Notes under the pieces: model-generated
What the model saw: only the letters and a program-made list of their open reading frames with translations
Database searches by the model: none
What the model was told of the DNA's origin: nothing
Program-made: the position numbers and the translations under genes
Source of the DNA: Candidatus Aenigmatarchaeota archaeon
GTDB taxonomy: Archaea; Aenigmatarchaeota; Aenigmatarchaeia; GW2011-AR5
Length of the DNA: 64,000 bases
Direction of reading: 5' to 3'
Assembly: GCA_016184005.1 (NCBI GenBank)
Contig: JACPDL010000003.1
Span: 444,974 to 508,973, forward strand
Part shown: one piece after another, positions 15,684-24,216 of the stretch
How positions within the stretch are numbered: position 1 is the first letter of the stretch
Layout of the letters: every line of letters begins with the position of its first letter

Positions 15684-17393
15684 TCACTTGCTTTTCTTTT
15701 CTATCTCATCCAGTACCTGGTCAATAAATTCATTGGGTTGCACATCGAATTTGACTTCTTTGATATCTCTTTTCCGTACAGCAACAGTGCCTTTCTCCTG
15801 CTCCTTGTCGCCTATGACTAATATGTAAGGCACTTTCTGGAGTTCAGCTTCCCTTATCTTGTACTGCAGCGTATGGTTGCGCGCGTCTAATTCAGCACGT
15901 ATGCCTTTTTTCCTCATTTCAGCAACAAGTCTTTCTCCAGCCGCAATATTCCTGTCTGTCACAGATACTACAGCAACCTGTACAGGCGCCAACCACAAAG
16001 GCAATCTGCCTTCAGTCTGTTCAAGCAGGTACGCAATGAATCGCTCATAGCTGCCAAGTATTGCGCGGTGTATTACTATAGGCGTTTTCTTGTTTCCGTC
16101 TGTGTCAACATAAGACAAGCCCATCCTTTTCGGAACAACAATATCAACCTGGGATGTTGCAATTGTTTCTTCCTTGTCATGCGCGTTCTTTATCTGCACG
16201 TCTATTTTTGGTCCATAAAAGGCTGCTTCGCCTGTTCCTTCAGCAAAACTCACGCCGAATTCTTTCATCGCAGACCGTATCTCTTCGGAGGCATGATTCC
16301 AGTCTTTTGGATCGCCGGTGAATTTATCTGGATTAGCCTTGAAATCTGGCAACGAAAGCCTGAACCAGTAATCCTTGATCCCCATAACATCATAAACATC
16401 CTTGAAAAGCCGCAAGACTTTGATGAATTCGTCCTTGAGCTGGCCAGGCGTAACATAGATATGCGAGTCATTCTGCGTGAAGCATCTTACCCTGATTAAG
16501 CCATACGTCACGCCTGACAATTCATTCCTATAAGTCATGCCTGCTTCTGCAAGACGCAGCGGCAAATCGCGGTAACTCTCAACAAGCTTGCTGTAAATCA
16601 CGTGGTGGTGCGGGCAGTTCATGGGCTTGAGGTAATATTCTTCCTCTTCTATGGCAACGGGCGCGTACATTGTATCTTTGTAATAAGGCAGATGGCCTGT
16701 CTTTTCATACATGGAACCTCTTGTGATGTGAGGCGTGCTGACATACTTGTAGCCATGCTGTTCTTCAACCTGGCGCATGTACTGAACAAGTACATTCCTC
16801 AGCGTCTCGCCTTTCGGAAGCCATAAAGGCAATCCAGGGCCTATATCATCAGAAAGATGAAAGATGCCAAGCTGCTCACCAAGAATCCTGTGATCGCTGG
16901 GCTGCAAATCCCTTCTGTCAAGAATTATCTTGCTTGCGGGCTGCTTTTTTTGTTCTTTCGGTTTTTCTGCTTCCTTTACAACTCCGCTTTCCCTGATCTC
17001 GCGCGAAAGCTCCGAAAGAGGATGGCCTTTGCATTTCAATGTGAAGCTCTTGTACCAGCCAAAAGGCGCGCGAAAGGTTTCGTAGTCCTTGCTCAGCTCC
17101 TTTTCTATCTCCTTGAGAAGATGCAAAGCTATCTGCGGCTTTGATGGGCTTGCAGTGAGGTGCACAAAAGGGTAAATGACTATTCTTTTCGTCTCAACCT
17201 GCTTGGCTACATTCCTGATCTCGCCGGCAGTATTGCCAACTACATTATCCGTGTCTCCTTCTTCGGAAGAGCAGAAGACAACAAGACAGTCGTCAACCCT
17301 GAAGTGTCTTTTCTCTATTTCCTCTGCATTAGCTATGGCCTTTTTTCTTGGCTCGTATTCTATGAAATCAGAATGAACAAGAAGTATTTTCAT
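15684..17393 (-). CDS. thrS: Threonyl-tRNA synthetase, archaeal type
   Basis: Charges tRNA-Thr. Of its 569 residues, 1-135 form the archaeal editing domain, related to D-Tyr-tRNA deacylase (KILLVHSDFIEYEP, IYPFVHLTASPSKPQ), which removes mischarged Ser. The class II core follows with motif 2 around YRNELSG and zinc ligands including the Cys of MNCPHHH. The C-terminal anticodon-binding domain contains VAVVSVTDRN. The length is slightly short for archaeal ThrRS (about 610-640). It is the likely first gene of a unit with the VTT protein. Confidence 0.96.
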   Translation of the reverse strand: MKILLVHSDFIEYEPRKKAIANAEEIEKRHFRVDDCLVVFCSSEEGDTDNVVGNTAGEIRNVAKQVETKRIVIYPFVHLTASPSKPQIALHLLKEIEKELSKDYETFRAPFGWYKSFTLKCKGHPLSELSREIRESGVVKEAEKPKEQKKQPASKIILDRRDLQPSDHRILGEQLGIFHLSDDIGPGLPLWLPKGETLRNVLVQYMRQVEEQHGYKYVSTPHITRGSMYEKTGHLPYYKDTMYAPVAIEEEEYYLKPMNCPHHHVIYSKLVESYRDLPLRLAEAGMTYRNELSGVTYGLIRVRCFTQNDSHIYVTPGQLKDEFIKVLRLFKDVYDVMGIKDYWFRLSLPDFKANPDKFTGDPKDWNHASEEIRSAMKEFGVSFAEGTGEAAFYGPKIDVQIKNAHDKEETIATSQVDIVVPKRMGLSYVDTDGNKKTPIVIHRAILGSYERFIAYLLEQTEGRLPLWLAPVQVAVVSVTDRNIAAGERLVAEMRKKGIRAELDARNHTLQYKIREAELQKVPYILVIGDKEQEKGTVAVRKRDIKEVKFDVQPNEFIDQVLDEIEKKSK

Positions 17394-17471
17394 TTATCAA
17401 ACCCACCTACAATGTGGCTTTGATTATATGAATGAAAATATTCTTAAAGAAAAAGATACTGGGATGTCCAG

Positions 17472-17606
17472 CTAGAGTCTGTATTTATCTCGTCTTTGTT
17501 CTTCTAAGTCAGGTCCTTTGTAGTCCTTGGGTCCTATAGTCGCGTATGCGACAGACCACGCAGGTACTCTTTCCTGTACTGGTAATTCTTGACTTTCTTG
17601 TTCCAT
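17472..17606 (-). CDS. 44-residue protein of unknown function
   Basis: A short polar ORF beginning MEQESQELPVQER, with a central AWSVAYATIGPKD and a basic C-terminus. A clear ribosome-binding site (GAGGTGA) lies six bases before the ATG, the main reason to call it a gene. A TATA-like TTTATATT lies about 100 bases upstream, with two stem-loops in between. No family is recognised. Confidence 0.6.
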   Translation of the reverse strand: MEQESQELPVQERVPAWSVAYATIGPKDYKGPDLEEQRRDKYRL

Positions 17607-17635
17607 TTTTTTCACCTCGTCGAAGCCTATTTTCT

Positions 17636-17680
17636 CAAAAAGCGCAGCTTTTTGGAATCTCGGAGAAGCGAAGCTTCTCC
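17636..17680. repeat. Paired stem-loop repeat, copy 1
   Basis: Two adjacent perfect hairpins, each with an 8-bp stem and three-base loop: CAAAAAGC-GCA-GCTTTTTG (17636-17654) and GGAGAAGC-GAA-GCTTCTCC (17662-17680), followed by CAAGATT. The 14-mer GCTTCTCCCAAGAT recurs at the element near 34324, and the same architecture recurs at 58698. It lies 30 bases upstream of the 44-residue ORF. Terminator, leader element or mobile repeat are all possible. Confidence 0.6.
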
Positions 17681-17831
17681 CAAGATTTATGCGAACCTCA
17701 ATATAAAGGTTTCTTTGGTCAATTAGGGAGCTTCTCTAATACTGGTTTTGGTACAAAGACCGAAAATTAGTACAACGTTTGAAACGAAGAAAGTATGAAG
17801 AACATTTTCTTTGGATGTTCGATAGTATGAA

Positions 17832-18278
17832 TTATTCCGAGACGTCTGCAATAGTTGGTTGTGAGAATTTTATCACATCTTCTATCTTCAACTCAATAAC
17901 ACGGTTTGTTGCTCCTCCGCCTGCCCAAGCTGTTTGCATATCCAGAACTTTTTCGTCCATGAAAATGCGCAGATTCCTGTGCCCGATCGGCGGAACAGCG
18001 CCAACTTCATAGCCCGTGGACTCTTTTACTTTATCCGGTGAGGCAAGTCTTGTGTCGCTTACGCTAAGCAATTTTTTGAGCTTCTTTGTGCTTACGCGAT
18101 CAACAGCCCGTGCAATGACAAGATAGACCTCATCGGCTGTCTCAAAGGCAAGAGTTTTGATTATCTTGTCGTAAGGCACTCCTGCATTGTCTGCCGCCTC
18201 TCTTGCAGACTTTGTGCTGTGGCTTTCTTTGAACTGATGCCATGTCTTATTTTTCTCAAGAAAGCGGTCTAAGTCCAT
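17832..18278 (-). CDS. YbaK/ProX-type aminoacyl-tRNA editing protein
   Basis: A 148-residue free-standing editing domain that hydrolyses mischarged aminoacyl-tRNA, such as Ala- or Cys-tRNA(Pro). Diagnostic segments are IIKTLAF near the N-terminal third, a Lys pair after it, and GYEVGAVPPIGHRN in the second half, matching the YbaK/ProXp family. It lies on the opposite strand just upstream of tRNA-Gln. Which mischarged tRNA it edits is not readable; ProRS is encoded elsewhere in the window. Confidence 0.9.
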   Translation of the reverse strand: MDLDRFLEKNKTWHQFKESHSTKSAREAADNAGVPYDKIIKTLAFETADEVYLVIARAVDRVSTKKLKKLLSVSDTRLASPDKVKESTGYEVGAVPPIGHRNLRIFMDEKVLDMQTAWAGGGATNRVIELKIEDVIKFSQPTIADVSE

Positions 18279-18341
18279 AATCTGTTTCTCCTAGCTTGGC
18301 TTATTTAAGATTTATTTTGAAACTAATTCTAAGCCCTGTAC

Positions 18342-18502
18342 AGCCCCGTGGAGGAGAGTAAAATCTTCACGGATTGTAGTGGTCAAACTTCAAAAATAGG
18401 ACTATGCATAGTGGGCTTTGGTTGCCAAAACTAAAGGCTTTAGCGGGAGACCGCGATGACAAAGGATACCCACTGACGGCAGTTCGAATCTGCCCGGGGC
18501 TA
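18342..18502 (+). tRNA. tRNA-Gln(UUG) with three introns
   Basis: Acceptor AGCCCCG pairs CGGGGCU with discriminator A, and the T arm is GGCAG-UUCGAAU-CUGCC. Three inserts are removed. 18352-18374 (position 10/11) is framed by CCGU:ACGG with bulges GG|A and AU|U. 18387-18405 (21/22) is framed by GGUC:GACU with bulges AA|A and AU|G. 18422-18467 (canonical 37/38) is framed by CUUU:AAGG with bulges GG|U and AU|A. The 73-nt product has D stem GUGU/GCAU and anticodon stem GUGGG/CCCAC around loop CUUUGGA. Exon and intron lengths (73 + 88) sum exactly to the gene. A TTTAAGATTT promoter-like stretch lies about 30-40 bases upstream. Amidation by GatCAB would supply its glutamine. Confidence 0.9.
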
Positions 18503-18510
18503 TTGGTAAT

Positions 18511-18960
18511 ATGCGCTCTGAAAACGTGAAAGATATAGCGGCGTTAGGCGGCAATCCCGTCTACTTCTTGGTAGGCGGCCTGTTCTGGTTTTTTGGCCAG
18601 CCTCAAGTGACATATCAGCTTATTGTAAGTTTGATTCTGTGCTACATGCTTACAACATTGTTTCGCATGGCTTTTTTCAGGCAAAGGCCTCTGAAGCAGC
18701 AGTACAAAAACTTCCTGGAAAGAATAGATGCATCTTCATTTCCTAGTTTGCATTCAATGCGTGCGGCTGTCATAGCTGTGACAATAGGCATGTTTTTCAA
18801 CCAGCCGCTAGTCTGGATTCTTGCTGCTATTGCTGCAGTATCGGCAGCAATAGCACGCGTGCTGCAGAAAAGACATTACAAGAGTGATGTAATTGCAGGA
18901 TTAATTATCGGGGTTGCTATAGCGGCTGTTTCTCCGCTTATGCTCAGCTTGGTGTTGTGA
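18511..18960 (+). CDS. PAP2-superfamily membrane phosphatase
   Basis: A 149-residue integral membrane protein with about four to five helices. The three PAP2 phosphatase motifs are visible in reduced form: RQRPLKQ, SFPSLHSMRA, and RVLQKRHYKSDVIAG with the catalytic His and Asp. Likely substrates are isoprenoid diphosphates or phospholipid phosphates at the outer face. It begins eight bases after the tRNA-Gln gene and overlaps trm56 by one base (TGATG), so it may share the tRNA promoter. Confidence 0.87.
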   Translation: MRSENVKDIAALGGNPVYFLVGGLFWFFGQPQVTYQLIVSLILCYMLTTLFRMAFFRQRPLKQQYKNFLERIDASSFPSLHSMRAAVIAVTIGMFFNQPLVWILAAIAAVSAAIARVLQKRHYKSDVIAGLIIGVAIAAVSPLMLSLVL

Positions 18961-19478
18961 TGATTACCATTCTTAGGCTTGGCCATCGTCTGGGAAGAGA
19001 CGACAGAATAAGCACCCACTGCGGCCTTGTAGCGCGCGCTCTGGGCGCCGATGCTATAATCTACAGCGGCGACCATGATGGCAGCATGATAGAAGGCTTG
19101 AAGAAAACGTCAAAGAGGTGGGGTGGCAAATTCAAGATAAGCTATGAAGCAAAATGGAAGAAGATACTTGATTCACACAAGAAAAAAGGCTTTTGCATCG
19201 TGCACGCAACAATGTACGGCCTGCCGCTGCAAAAAAGGATAAAAGAAATCAGGAAAAAGAAGAAGATTCTTTTTGTCATCGGGGGTGAAAAGGTGCCCGG
19301 CGAACTCTATTCTTTAGTGAATTACAATATAGCTGTAACAAACCAGCCGCACAGCGAGGTTGCTGCGCTGGCCATATTCATGCATGAATACTTCAAAGGC
19401 AAAGAGCTTGACAACAGATTCAAGGGAAAAATAAACATCGTTCCGCAGGAAAAAGGCAAGAAAGTTATCGAGCGCTAA
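18960..19478 (+). CDS. trm56: tRNA (cytidine-56-2'-O)-methyltransferase
   Basis: SPOUT-family enzyme that methylates the 2'-O of C56 in the T loop of archaeal tRNAs. The 172 residues start with the diagnostic ILRLGHRLGRDDRISTHCGL and continue with FVIGGEKVPGELY and NQPHSEVAALAIF, the knotted SAM-binding region. ATG 18960 gives the family's usual start. Coupling to the PAP2 gene is one base. The adjacent tRNA-Gln, like the other two tRNAs here, has C at position 56. Confidence 0.95.
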   Translation: MITILRLGHRLGRDDRISTHCGLVARALGADAIIYSGDHDGSMIEGLKKTSKRWGGKFKISYEAKWKKILDSHKKKGFCIVHATMYGLPLQKRIKEIRKKKKILFVIGGEKVPGELYSLVNYNIAVTNQPHSEVAALAIFMHEYFKGKELDNRFKGKINIVPQEKGKKVIER

Positions 19479-19603
19479 GTCTCAATAGCTATTATCATCA
19501 TAACTGTTAGAATAATTCCTAGAATAAGAAAGCTATCCCTAAACAAGTAAGATATCAGCATGCTTACCGCCAGGTAAGCCCCCAACCTTACTAACAGCGA
19601 CAT
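19475..19603 (-). CDS. 42-residue membrane microprotein
   Basis: An ORF coding mostly hydrophobic residues (LLVRLGAYLAVSMLISYLF, then FLILGIILTVMMIIAI): two helices with a short charged turn (RDS). A TATA-like AAATATATTTT lies about 35-45 bases upstream on this strand, and no ribosome-binding site lies close to the ATG. Its last four bases overlap the convergent trm56 end. No family is recognised; the regular hydrophobic pattern and promoter support it only moderately. Confidence 0.45.
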   Translation of the reverse strand: MSLLVRLGAYLAVSMLISYLFRDSFLILGIILTVMMIIAIET

Positions 19604-19762
19604 TTTGTGTTTTTCTGATAATAATCTCCTTGATATTCTATATGCAGAAAATATATTTAAAATAAATAGATTTACTGCTAAATTCTTAAAAAATTCTAGA
19701 AGAAATTCTCAAAATTTTTGTTTGATCTTTCTTTTTTAAGTTTATTTGTTTCGATAAACTCA

Positions 19763-20809
19763 ATGTTTGATCTTTTTCAGCAGGTAAGAGAAGAACTTCA
19801 ATTAGAAGTTGTGAGAGACGGTGAATTAGTAAGACCACTAGTTTATCAAAAATCTGGAAATGCTCAAATGTGCTACAATTCTGGTGGACGGGGCATTGTT
19901 TTCCCTTATGAAAACAGGGCAATAAGAGTGAAAGGAATTATAGACCCGGATGGCAAATTGACTAGAAGAATTGCAGCCTCTCCCAGAAATCAAATAGAGG
20001 ATGTTAAGAGATTTACACAATACAGACCCGATAATCTTTCGAATGGCAAACCTTTTGCAGTTCTGTCACAACAAGCTGCTAAAAGAGAACAGGAAGCTGT
20101 AAGCAGGTTGAACTGGAGTTATTGGAAAATTGGACTGAAACATCCTTACTCTGTCTTAGATGTCGTTCCAACAGGCCAAACTTTTGATGGCGGTCCAACA
20201 GTCCAGCTATACTTTGATCTTCCCAGTGTAGAAGACGATTTGCGTGTTGAAGAATTGAACGGTTTGCTCAGAGCTAAAATGAATCGTTTGTCATCACAGG
20301 AAATAAAGGAAAGAGAAGGAGATGTTTTGAAGCTTTATCACAGATTTATGCAATGGCATGGTTTTAGCGCAAGATGTTTAACAATATCAAAGTTACTGCC
20401 AACACCAGAGTCGTTTGTGCCACAAAATTATGTTATATCACATGTTAAAGGCGGTTATGGTTTATTCCGCGTAGACCATACATCTACTGTACCAAAAGAC
20501 GTTGATGATGAAAAGGCTGTTTTTGAAGAATTAGTAAGAAGGATTTCAAAAGGACAATCTGACGGGCCAATATCAACGTTCGGCAACTTGCCAACAGCTG
20601 TTGTACTTGCAGCAAACCATTCTGATCAAGTTCCAATGGATAGTAGATCGCTGTTTGAAAGATGTTATTATTTTGATGGAAGGTTCAAGGCAAGCGATAG
20701 ATATTTACAAGCCTTGAATATTTTCTACAGGCAATTTACTAATGGCATCAGGATGCCACAACCAGAACCAATAGAAGAAGAATTCTTTAGGAAACCGCTT
20801 GCTGACTAG
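19763..20809 (+). CDS. Protein of unknown function (348 residues)
   Basis: A soluble protein without a recognised domain. Segments that look conserved in character include YWKIGLKHPYSVLDVVPTG, a beta-rich VQLYFDLPS, and WHGFSARCLTISKLLPT; the C-terminal third is helical. ATG 19763 is chosen because the upstream 15 codons are hydrophobic and overlap the promoter region. Codon use is T- and AGA-rich, like several other standalone genes here. The stop overlaps taw1 by four bases in convergent orientation. Confidence 0.65.
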   Translation: MFDLFQQVREELQLEVVRDGELVRPLVYQKSGNAQMCYNSGGRGIVFPYENRAIRVKGIIDPDGKLTRRIAASPRNQIEDVKRFTQYRPDNLSNGKPFAVLSQQAAKREQEAVSRLNWSYWKIGLKHPYSVLDVVPTGQTFDGGPTVQLYFDLPSVEDDLRVEELNGLLRAKMNRLSSQEIKEREGDVLKLYHRFMQWHGFSARCLTISKLLPTPESFVPQNYVISHVKGGYGLFRVDHTSTVPKDVDDEKAVFEELVRRISKGQSDGPISTFGNLPTAVVLAANHSDQVPMDSRSLFERCYYFDGRFKASDRYLQALNIFYRQFTNGIRMPQPEPIEEEFFRKPLAD

Positions 20810-21801
20810 TCATCACCAGGCAAGAATTCTTTCGGCTTGCCGTCGCGGGTCATTAGCACTACACGGCTGTCTTCCTTGTGGTCGATTATCTTGTAAGAGC
20901 TGTTCCTCTCAATGTTTTCTGCGAAATCCAAGATCTCTGAATCGCTTGGCATCAGCTCGTAAGCAAGTCTCTCGCGGGCGCCGCCGACTGACATGAACGC
21001 CTTAACTTCCAGATAGTCAGGTGAAGCCTTGTCGACAATTTCTGCATAGCCTTCAGGACTTACTAGATTCAGGTTCTTCACAAGAGTAAGCCTGATAACA
21101 GACCTCTTGAACTGTTCGAGCATAGCCAGCGAAGCCATCAATCTTTCCCAAGCATCATCAAACATCGGCAGCGCAGTTTTCCTCAGCGTCTCATTGTCGG
21201 GAGCTGCGAGCGTGATGTAAAGCTGGGTTGGCTGCTGATCATTATCAAGCAGGCTTTGCAATCTTTCAGGAAGTGTGCCGTTTGTTACAAGAAAGGCAGT
21301 CATTTTCCTCTTGATTATTTCTTCAACAAGACTGCCTATCTTTGGATAGAGAGTTGGTTCACCGGAAAGCGAAATGGCGACGTGCTTGGGGCGCATAGCA
21401 TAATAGAATTTTTTGTTGTCTGTGTTCGGATTGCCGCCAAACCCTTGCAGCAAATCGCGCTGCGCTTCAATGCACCCGTCTAAAATCTCGCTTGGCTCGT
21501 CCCATTCATCGCCCTGCCCGGGCATTGTGTAGCGAAGCGGCCTCCAGCAAAAAAGGCAGTTCTCGCTGCAAACCAGCGCAGTGGGCGACATCTGGATGCA
21601 TTGGCTCGATTCTATGCCATAAAACTTCTGCTTGTAGCAGTGACCTTTTTCATTCAGCGAGGACTTGCACCAGCTGCATATCTTTACTGCAGAGTGCTTC
21701 CGTTTTCCGACAAACCTGTAGCCGGCTTTTTCCATCTTTTCCATCATTCGCTCGCGGTAAGACTTCGCAGAATTCTGGTTGAAGATCACGTTGCTTTGCA
21801 T
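20806..21801 (-). CDS. taw1: tRNA 4-demethylwyosine synthase Taw1
   Basis: Radical SAM enzyme that condenses m1G37 of tRNA-Phe with pyruvate to form 4-demethylwyosine. Of its 331 residues, the radical-SAM triad is CSENCLFCWRP, and the upstream cysteines (CSWCKSS, HCYKQKFYGI) form the second cluster typical of archaeal TYW1. SLSGEPTLYP is the family SAM-contact segment. It is divergent from taw2 with 51 bases between starts, and trm5 lies 1.5 kb away, so the pathway is grouped. Confidence 0.95.
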   Translation of the reverse strand: MQSNVIFNQNSAKSYRERMMEKMEKAGYRFVGKRKHSAVKICSWCKSSLNEKGHCYKQKFYGIESSQCIQMSPTALVCSENCLFCWRPLRYTMPGQGDEWDEPSEILDGCIEAQRDLLQGFGGNPNTDNKKFYYAMRPKHVAISLSGEPTLYPKIGSLVEEIIKRKMTAFLVTNGTLPERLQSLLDNDQQPTQLYITLAAPDNETLRKTALPMFDDAWERLMASLAMLEQFKRSVIRLTLVKNLNLVSPEGYAEIVDKASPDYLEVKAFMSVGGARERLAYELMPSDSEILDFAENIERNSSYKIIDHKEDSRVVLMTRDGKPKEFLPGDD

Positions 21802-21852
21802 TTTTGCTAGTCCGTTTAGCAGATACTTAAAACTTGTTCACTGAGTTTATCT

Positions 21853-22674
21853 ATGGCTTTCAAGCAGAAGCTGGCAAATGTAACAGGCCTCAAACCGAGC
21901 CTGATACCAAGCAGCTACCAGATTCTCGGGGACATAATGCTTCTGAAAGTTCCCAACGCTACACAAGCTGAGAAAAATAAGATAGCTCGGGGCGCAATGC
22001 TGTTGCTGCCTTACGTCAGGAGCGTGTGCGAAATAAAAGAGGTCAAGGGTGAATTAAGGCAACCTGCCGTGAAGCTTATTGCTGGAGAAAGAACGGAGAC
22101 TATACATACAGAAAACAACGTCAAGTATCATCTTGATGTCTCAAAAATCATGTTCTCCAAGGGCAATCTCAATGAGCGACAAAGGCTTATCAAAAAAATA
22201 AAGAAAGATGAGACAATAGTCGACATGTTTGCAGGCATAGGCTATTTCTCGCTCCCGATAGCCAAACACACCAAGGCAAAAAAGATTGTTGCAATAGAAA
22301 AGAATCTGGACGCATTCAGATTCCTCAAGAACAACATACAGCTCAACAATCTGACAAATGTGCAAACAATATGGGGAGACTGCAAGGATTTTGCAAAGAG
22401 CGTAACAAACTTTGCAGACCGGATTATAATGGGATATTTTCCTGATACAGAGGAATTCCTGCCTTATGCCGTGAGGATAGCAAAAAACAATGCAATAGTG
22501 CATTTTCACAACATTTATTCTGCAAAAGACCTGTGGAAGAAACCCTTGAAGCAGATAGAGGAAGCATGCAGCCAGCAGTCATGTGGTTTTGAGGTTCTCG
22601 AAAAGAAGAAAGTAAAGAGCTACAAACCCGGCGTTTTTCACGTTGTTGTAGATTTCAAAATCATCAAGGAATAA
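21853..22674 (+). CDS. taw2: Trm5-family enzyme, probable Taw2 (wyosine aminocarboxypropyl transferase)
   Basis: Transfers the 3-amino-3-carboxypropyl group of SAM to C7 of demethylwyosine. The 273-residue protein has the Trm5/TYW2 core: VSKIMFSKGNLNERQR, motif I VDMFAGIGYFSLPIA, and VAIEKNLDAFRFLKNNI. Where Trm5 methyltransferases have an N-(L/P)-P motif this protein reads IIMGYFPDT, as in TYW2-like members. Together with adjacent taw1 and a second Trm5-like gene (23345) that has the methyltransferase-like motif, Taw2 is the better call. Confidence 0.85.
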   Translation: MAFKQKLANVTGLKPSLIPSSYQILGDIMLLKVPNATQAEKNKIARGAMLLLPYVRSVCEIKEVKGELRQPAVKLIAGERTETIHTENNVKYHLDVSKIMFSKGNLNERQRLIKKIKKDETIVDMFAGIGYFSLPIAKHTKAKKIVAIEKNLDAFRFLKNNIQLNNLTNVQTIWGDCKDFAKSVTNFADRIIMGYFPDTEEFLPYAVRIAKNNAIVHFHNIYSAKDLWKKPLKQIEEACSQQSCGFEVLEKKKVKSYKPGVFHVVVDFKIIKE

Positions 22675-23344
22675 TCTCGTCAAGATGATGGGCACGCAGA
22701 AACCCGTTAGATTTTCTGGCCGGCCTCTTAGAATTGTATTTTGCTTTAAGCACCAGGAATTTTATTCCGCCGGCTTTCGCAGCCTTTAATACATCTACCC
22801 CGTCGTCAACAAAAAGTGTTTTTTCATTATCATAACGGACAATTTTCTTTAGTCTTTTCCAGAAAAGCTTTTCATGCTTTGCTTTTTTTATGTCAAATTG
22901 GTTGTAAATTCCGTCAAAATAAGGCCTTATCTTGGAATGTGACAGTTTCAAGTCGACATCTCTTGGCTCGCTTGCGGTTACAAGGTATATTTTCTTGTTG
23001 TTTTTCCTGAGAAATTTTAGAAATCTGATAGTATGGGGGTGAAGTTTTATGAGATGTTTAATCTGGTATCGAATATCCCATAATTGTATGCCAAACTTCT
23101 TTTCCCAGAAATCCACAGAAGACCAGTTGAATGTTCCTTCATGTTTCATTATTTCCTCGTTTGTTATTTCAAATGCCTTATTTACTGAAATGCCATTTTT
23201 CTTTGCGTAAGCTCTTGGAAGAAGAGTACTCCAGAAATATCCTTCATAATGATGATCAACAAGAGTGCCGTCCATGTCAAGCAACACCGTATCAATTTCG
23301 TTCCAGTTTATCTTGATTTGTTTCTTAGAAATTTTCTTAGACAT
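22664..23344 (-). CDS. HAD-superfamily phosphatase
   Basis: A 226-residue HAD phosphatase. Motif I is LLDMDGTLVDHH (both Asp present), motif II is YLVTASEPRD, the conserved Lys follows in the DIKKAKHEK region, and motif IV is TLFVDDGVDVLKAA. A helical cap of about 70 residues follows motif I, as in phosphoglycolate-phosphatase-like enzymes. It ends by overlapping taw2 (11 bases, convergent) and starts one base from the trm5 stop. Substrate unknown. Confidence 0.88.
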   Translation of the reverse strand: MSKKISKKQIKINWNEIDTVLLDMDGTLVDHHYEGYFWSTLLPRAYAKKNGISVNKAFEITNEEIMKHEGTFNWSSVDFWEKKFGIQLWDIRYQIKHLIKLHPHTIRFLKFLRKNNKKIYLVTASEPRDVDLKLSHSKIRPYFDGIYNQFDIKKAKHEKLFWKRLKKIVRYDNEKTLFVDDGVDVLKAAKAGGIKFLVLKAKYNSKRPARKSNGFLRAHHLDEIIP

Positions 23345-24172
23345 TTAGCCAACCTCTATATCCATCCTGTACTTGTTTATTCTGGGACCATAAGGAAGCA
23401 CTTTTCTTGCCTGAACTATATGTTTTTTACCCTTTCCAAGCATTTTCCTGGCTTTCCTTTTCCATTCCGCGATCTTTTCTTCTTCCGAAAAGAAATAAAG
23501 GTGTATAACCCCTTTCTTTTTCAGGCATTTTGCTGCATCCTCAAGATAGTCTATCGCGGTCTCCGGCAAGGGCATTATAACCCGGTCGCATTTGCCATAA
23601 TAATCCCTTGCTTTCTGCTTAACGTTGCCATGGACAACGTCGACGTTTTCTAGCTTGTTCAGCTTCACATTCTTCCAGAAATAATCAATGGCTGCTTCGC
23701 TTAATTCGATGCCTATCACGCGCTTGGGTTTGGATTTCTTTGCAATGACAATTGCAAAAGGGCCTGCGCCGGCAAAAAATACCATTACAATTTCTTTTTT
23801 AGATACCTGCTGGACAATTCTCTGCCTTTCTGTGCCTTCGCGGGGAGAGAAGTAAACTTTTTGCGGATCGAGAAGCAGCCGGCAGCCGTTTTCAACGTGC
23901 ATTATTTCCGTATTTTTGTCGCCCTTAATGAAACCGTAATCCCTTGTCCTGTAAATACCTTTTCGCGGGGAAGATTTTTCTAGCACGCTCTTCACATTCC
24001 TGTGCTGCTTCATGAGGGCGTTAGCAATGATCCGACTCTTCTTTTGCAGCTTTTCAGGGATTTCTATTATCGCCACGGCTTTCTCGCGGTTGCCTATGAT
24101 GTCAAAAGATGTGGGCACCAGAGACAGCTCTTTTTTTGTAAGCTTATTTTTCAAAAGATCCTTGAGTCCCAT
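23345..24172 (-). CDS. trm5: Trm5-family tRNA (guanine-37-N1)-methyltransferase
   Basis: Forms m1G37 in tRNA, the first step of wyosine synthesis in tRNA-Phe and a frame-keeping modification in others such as tRNA-Pro. The 275 residues carry KVYFSPREGTERQRI, a divergent motif I (VMVFFAGAGPFAIVIA), VIGIELSEAA and a catalytic-loop-like CDRVIMPLPETA. ATG 24172 is preferred; the upstream in-frame extension runs into the promoter between this gene and the divergent kinase. Motif I has Phe-Phe instead of Asp-Met/Pro, so activity deserves a check. Confidence 0.85.
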   Translation of the reverse strand: MGLKDLLKNKLTKKELSLVPTSFDIIGNREKAVAIIEIPEKLQKKSRIIANALMKQHRNVKSVLEKSSPRKGIYRTRDYGFIKGDKNTEIMHVENGCRLLLDPQKVYFSPREGTERQRIVQQVSKKEIVMVFFAGAGPFAIVIAKKSKPKRVIGIELSEAAIDYFWKNVKLNKLENVDVVHGNVKQKARDYYGKCDRVIMPLPETAIDYLEDAAKCLKKKGVIHLYFFSEEEKIAEWKRKARKMLGKGKKHIVQARKVLPYGPRINKYRMDIEVG

Positions 24173-24216
24173 GATAAGTTTAAATCCAACCAAGCTTTAA
24201 ACCTAGTGGATTGGAG

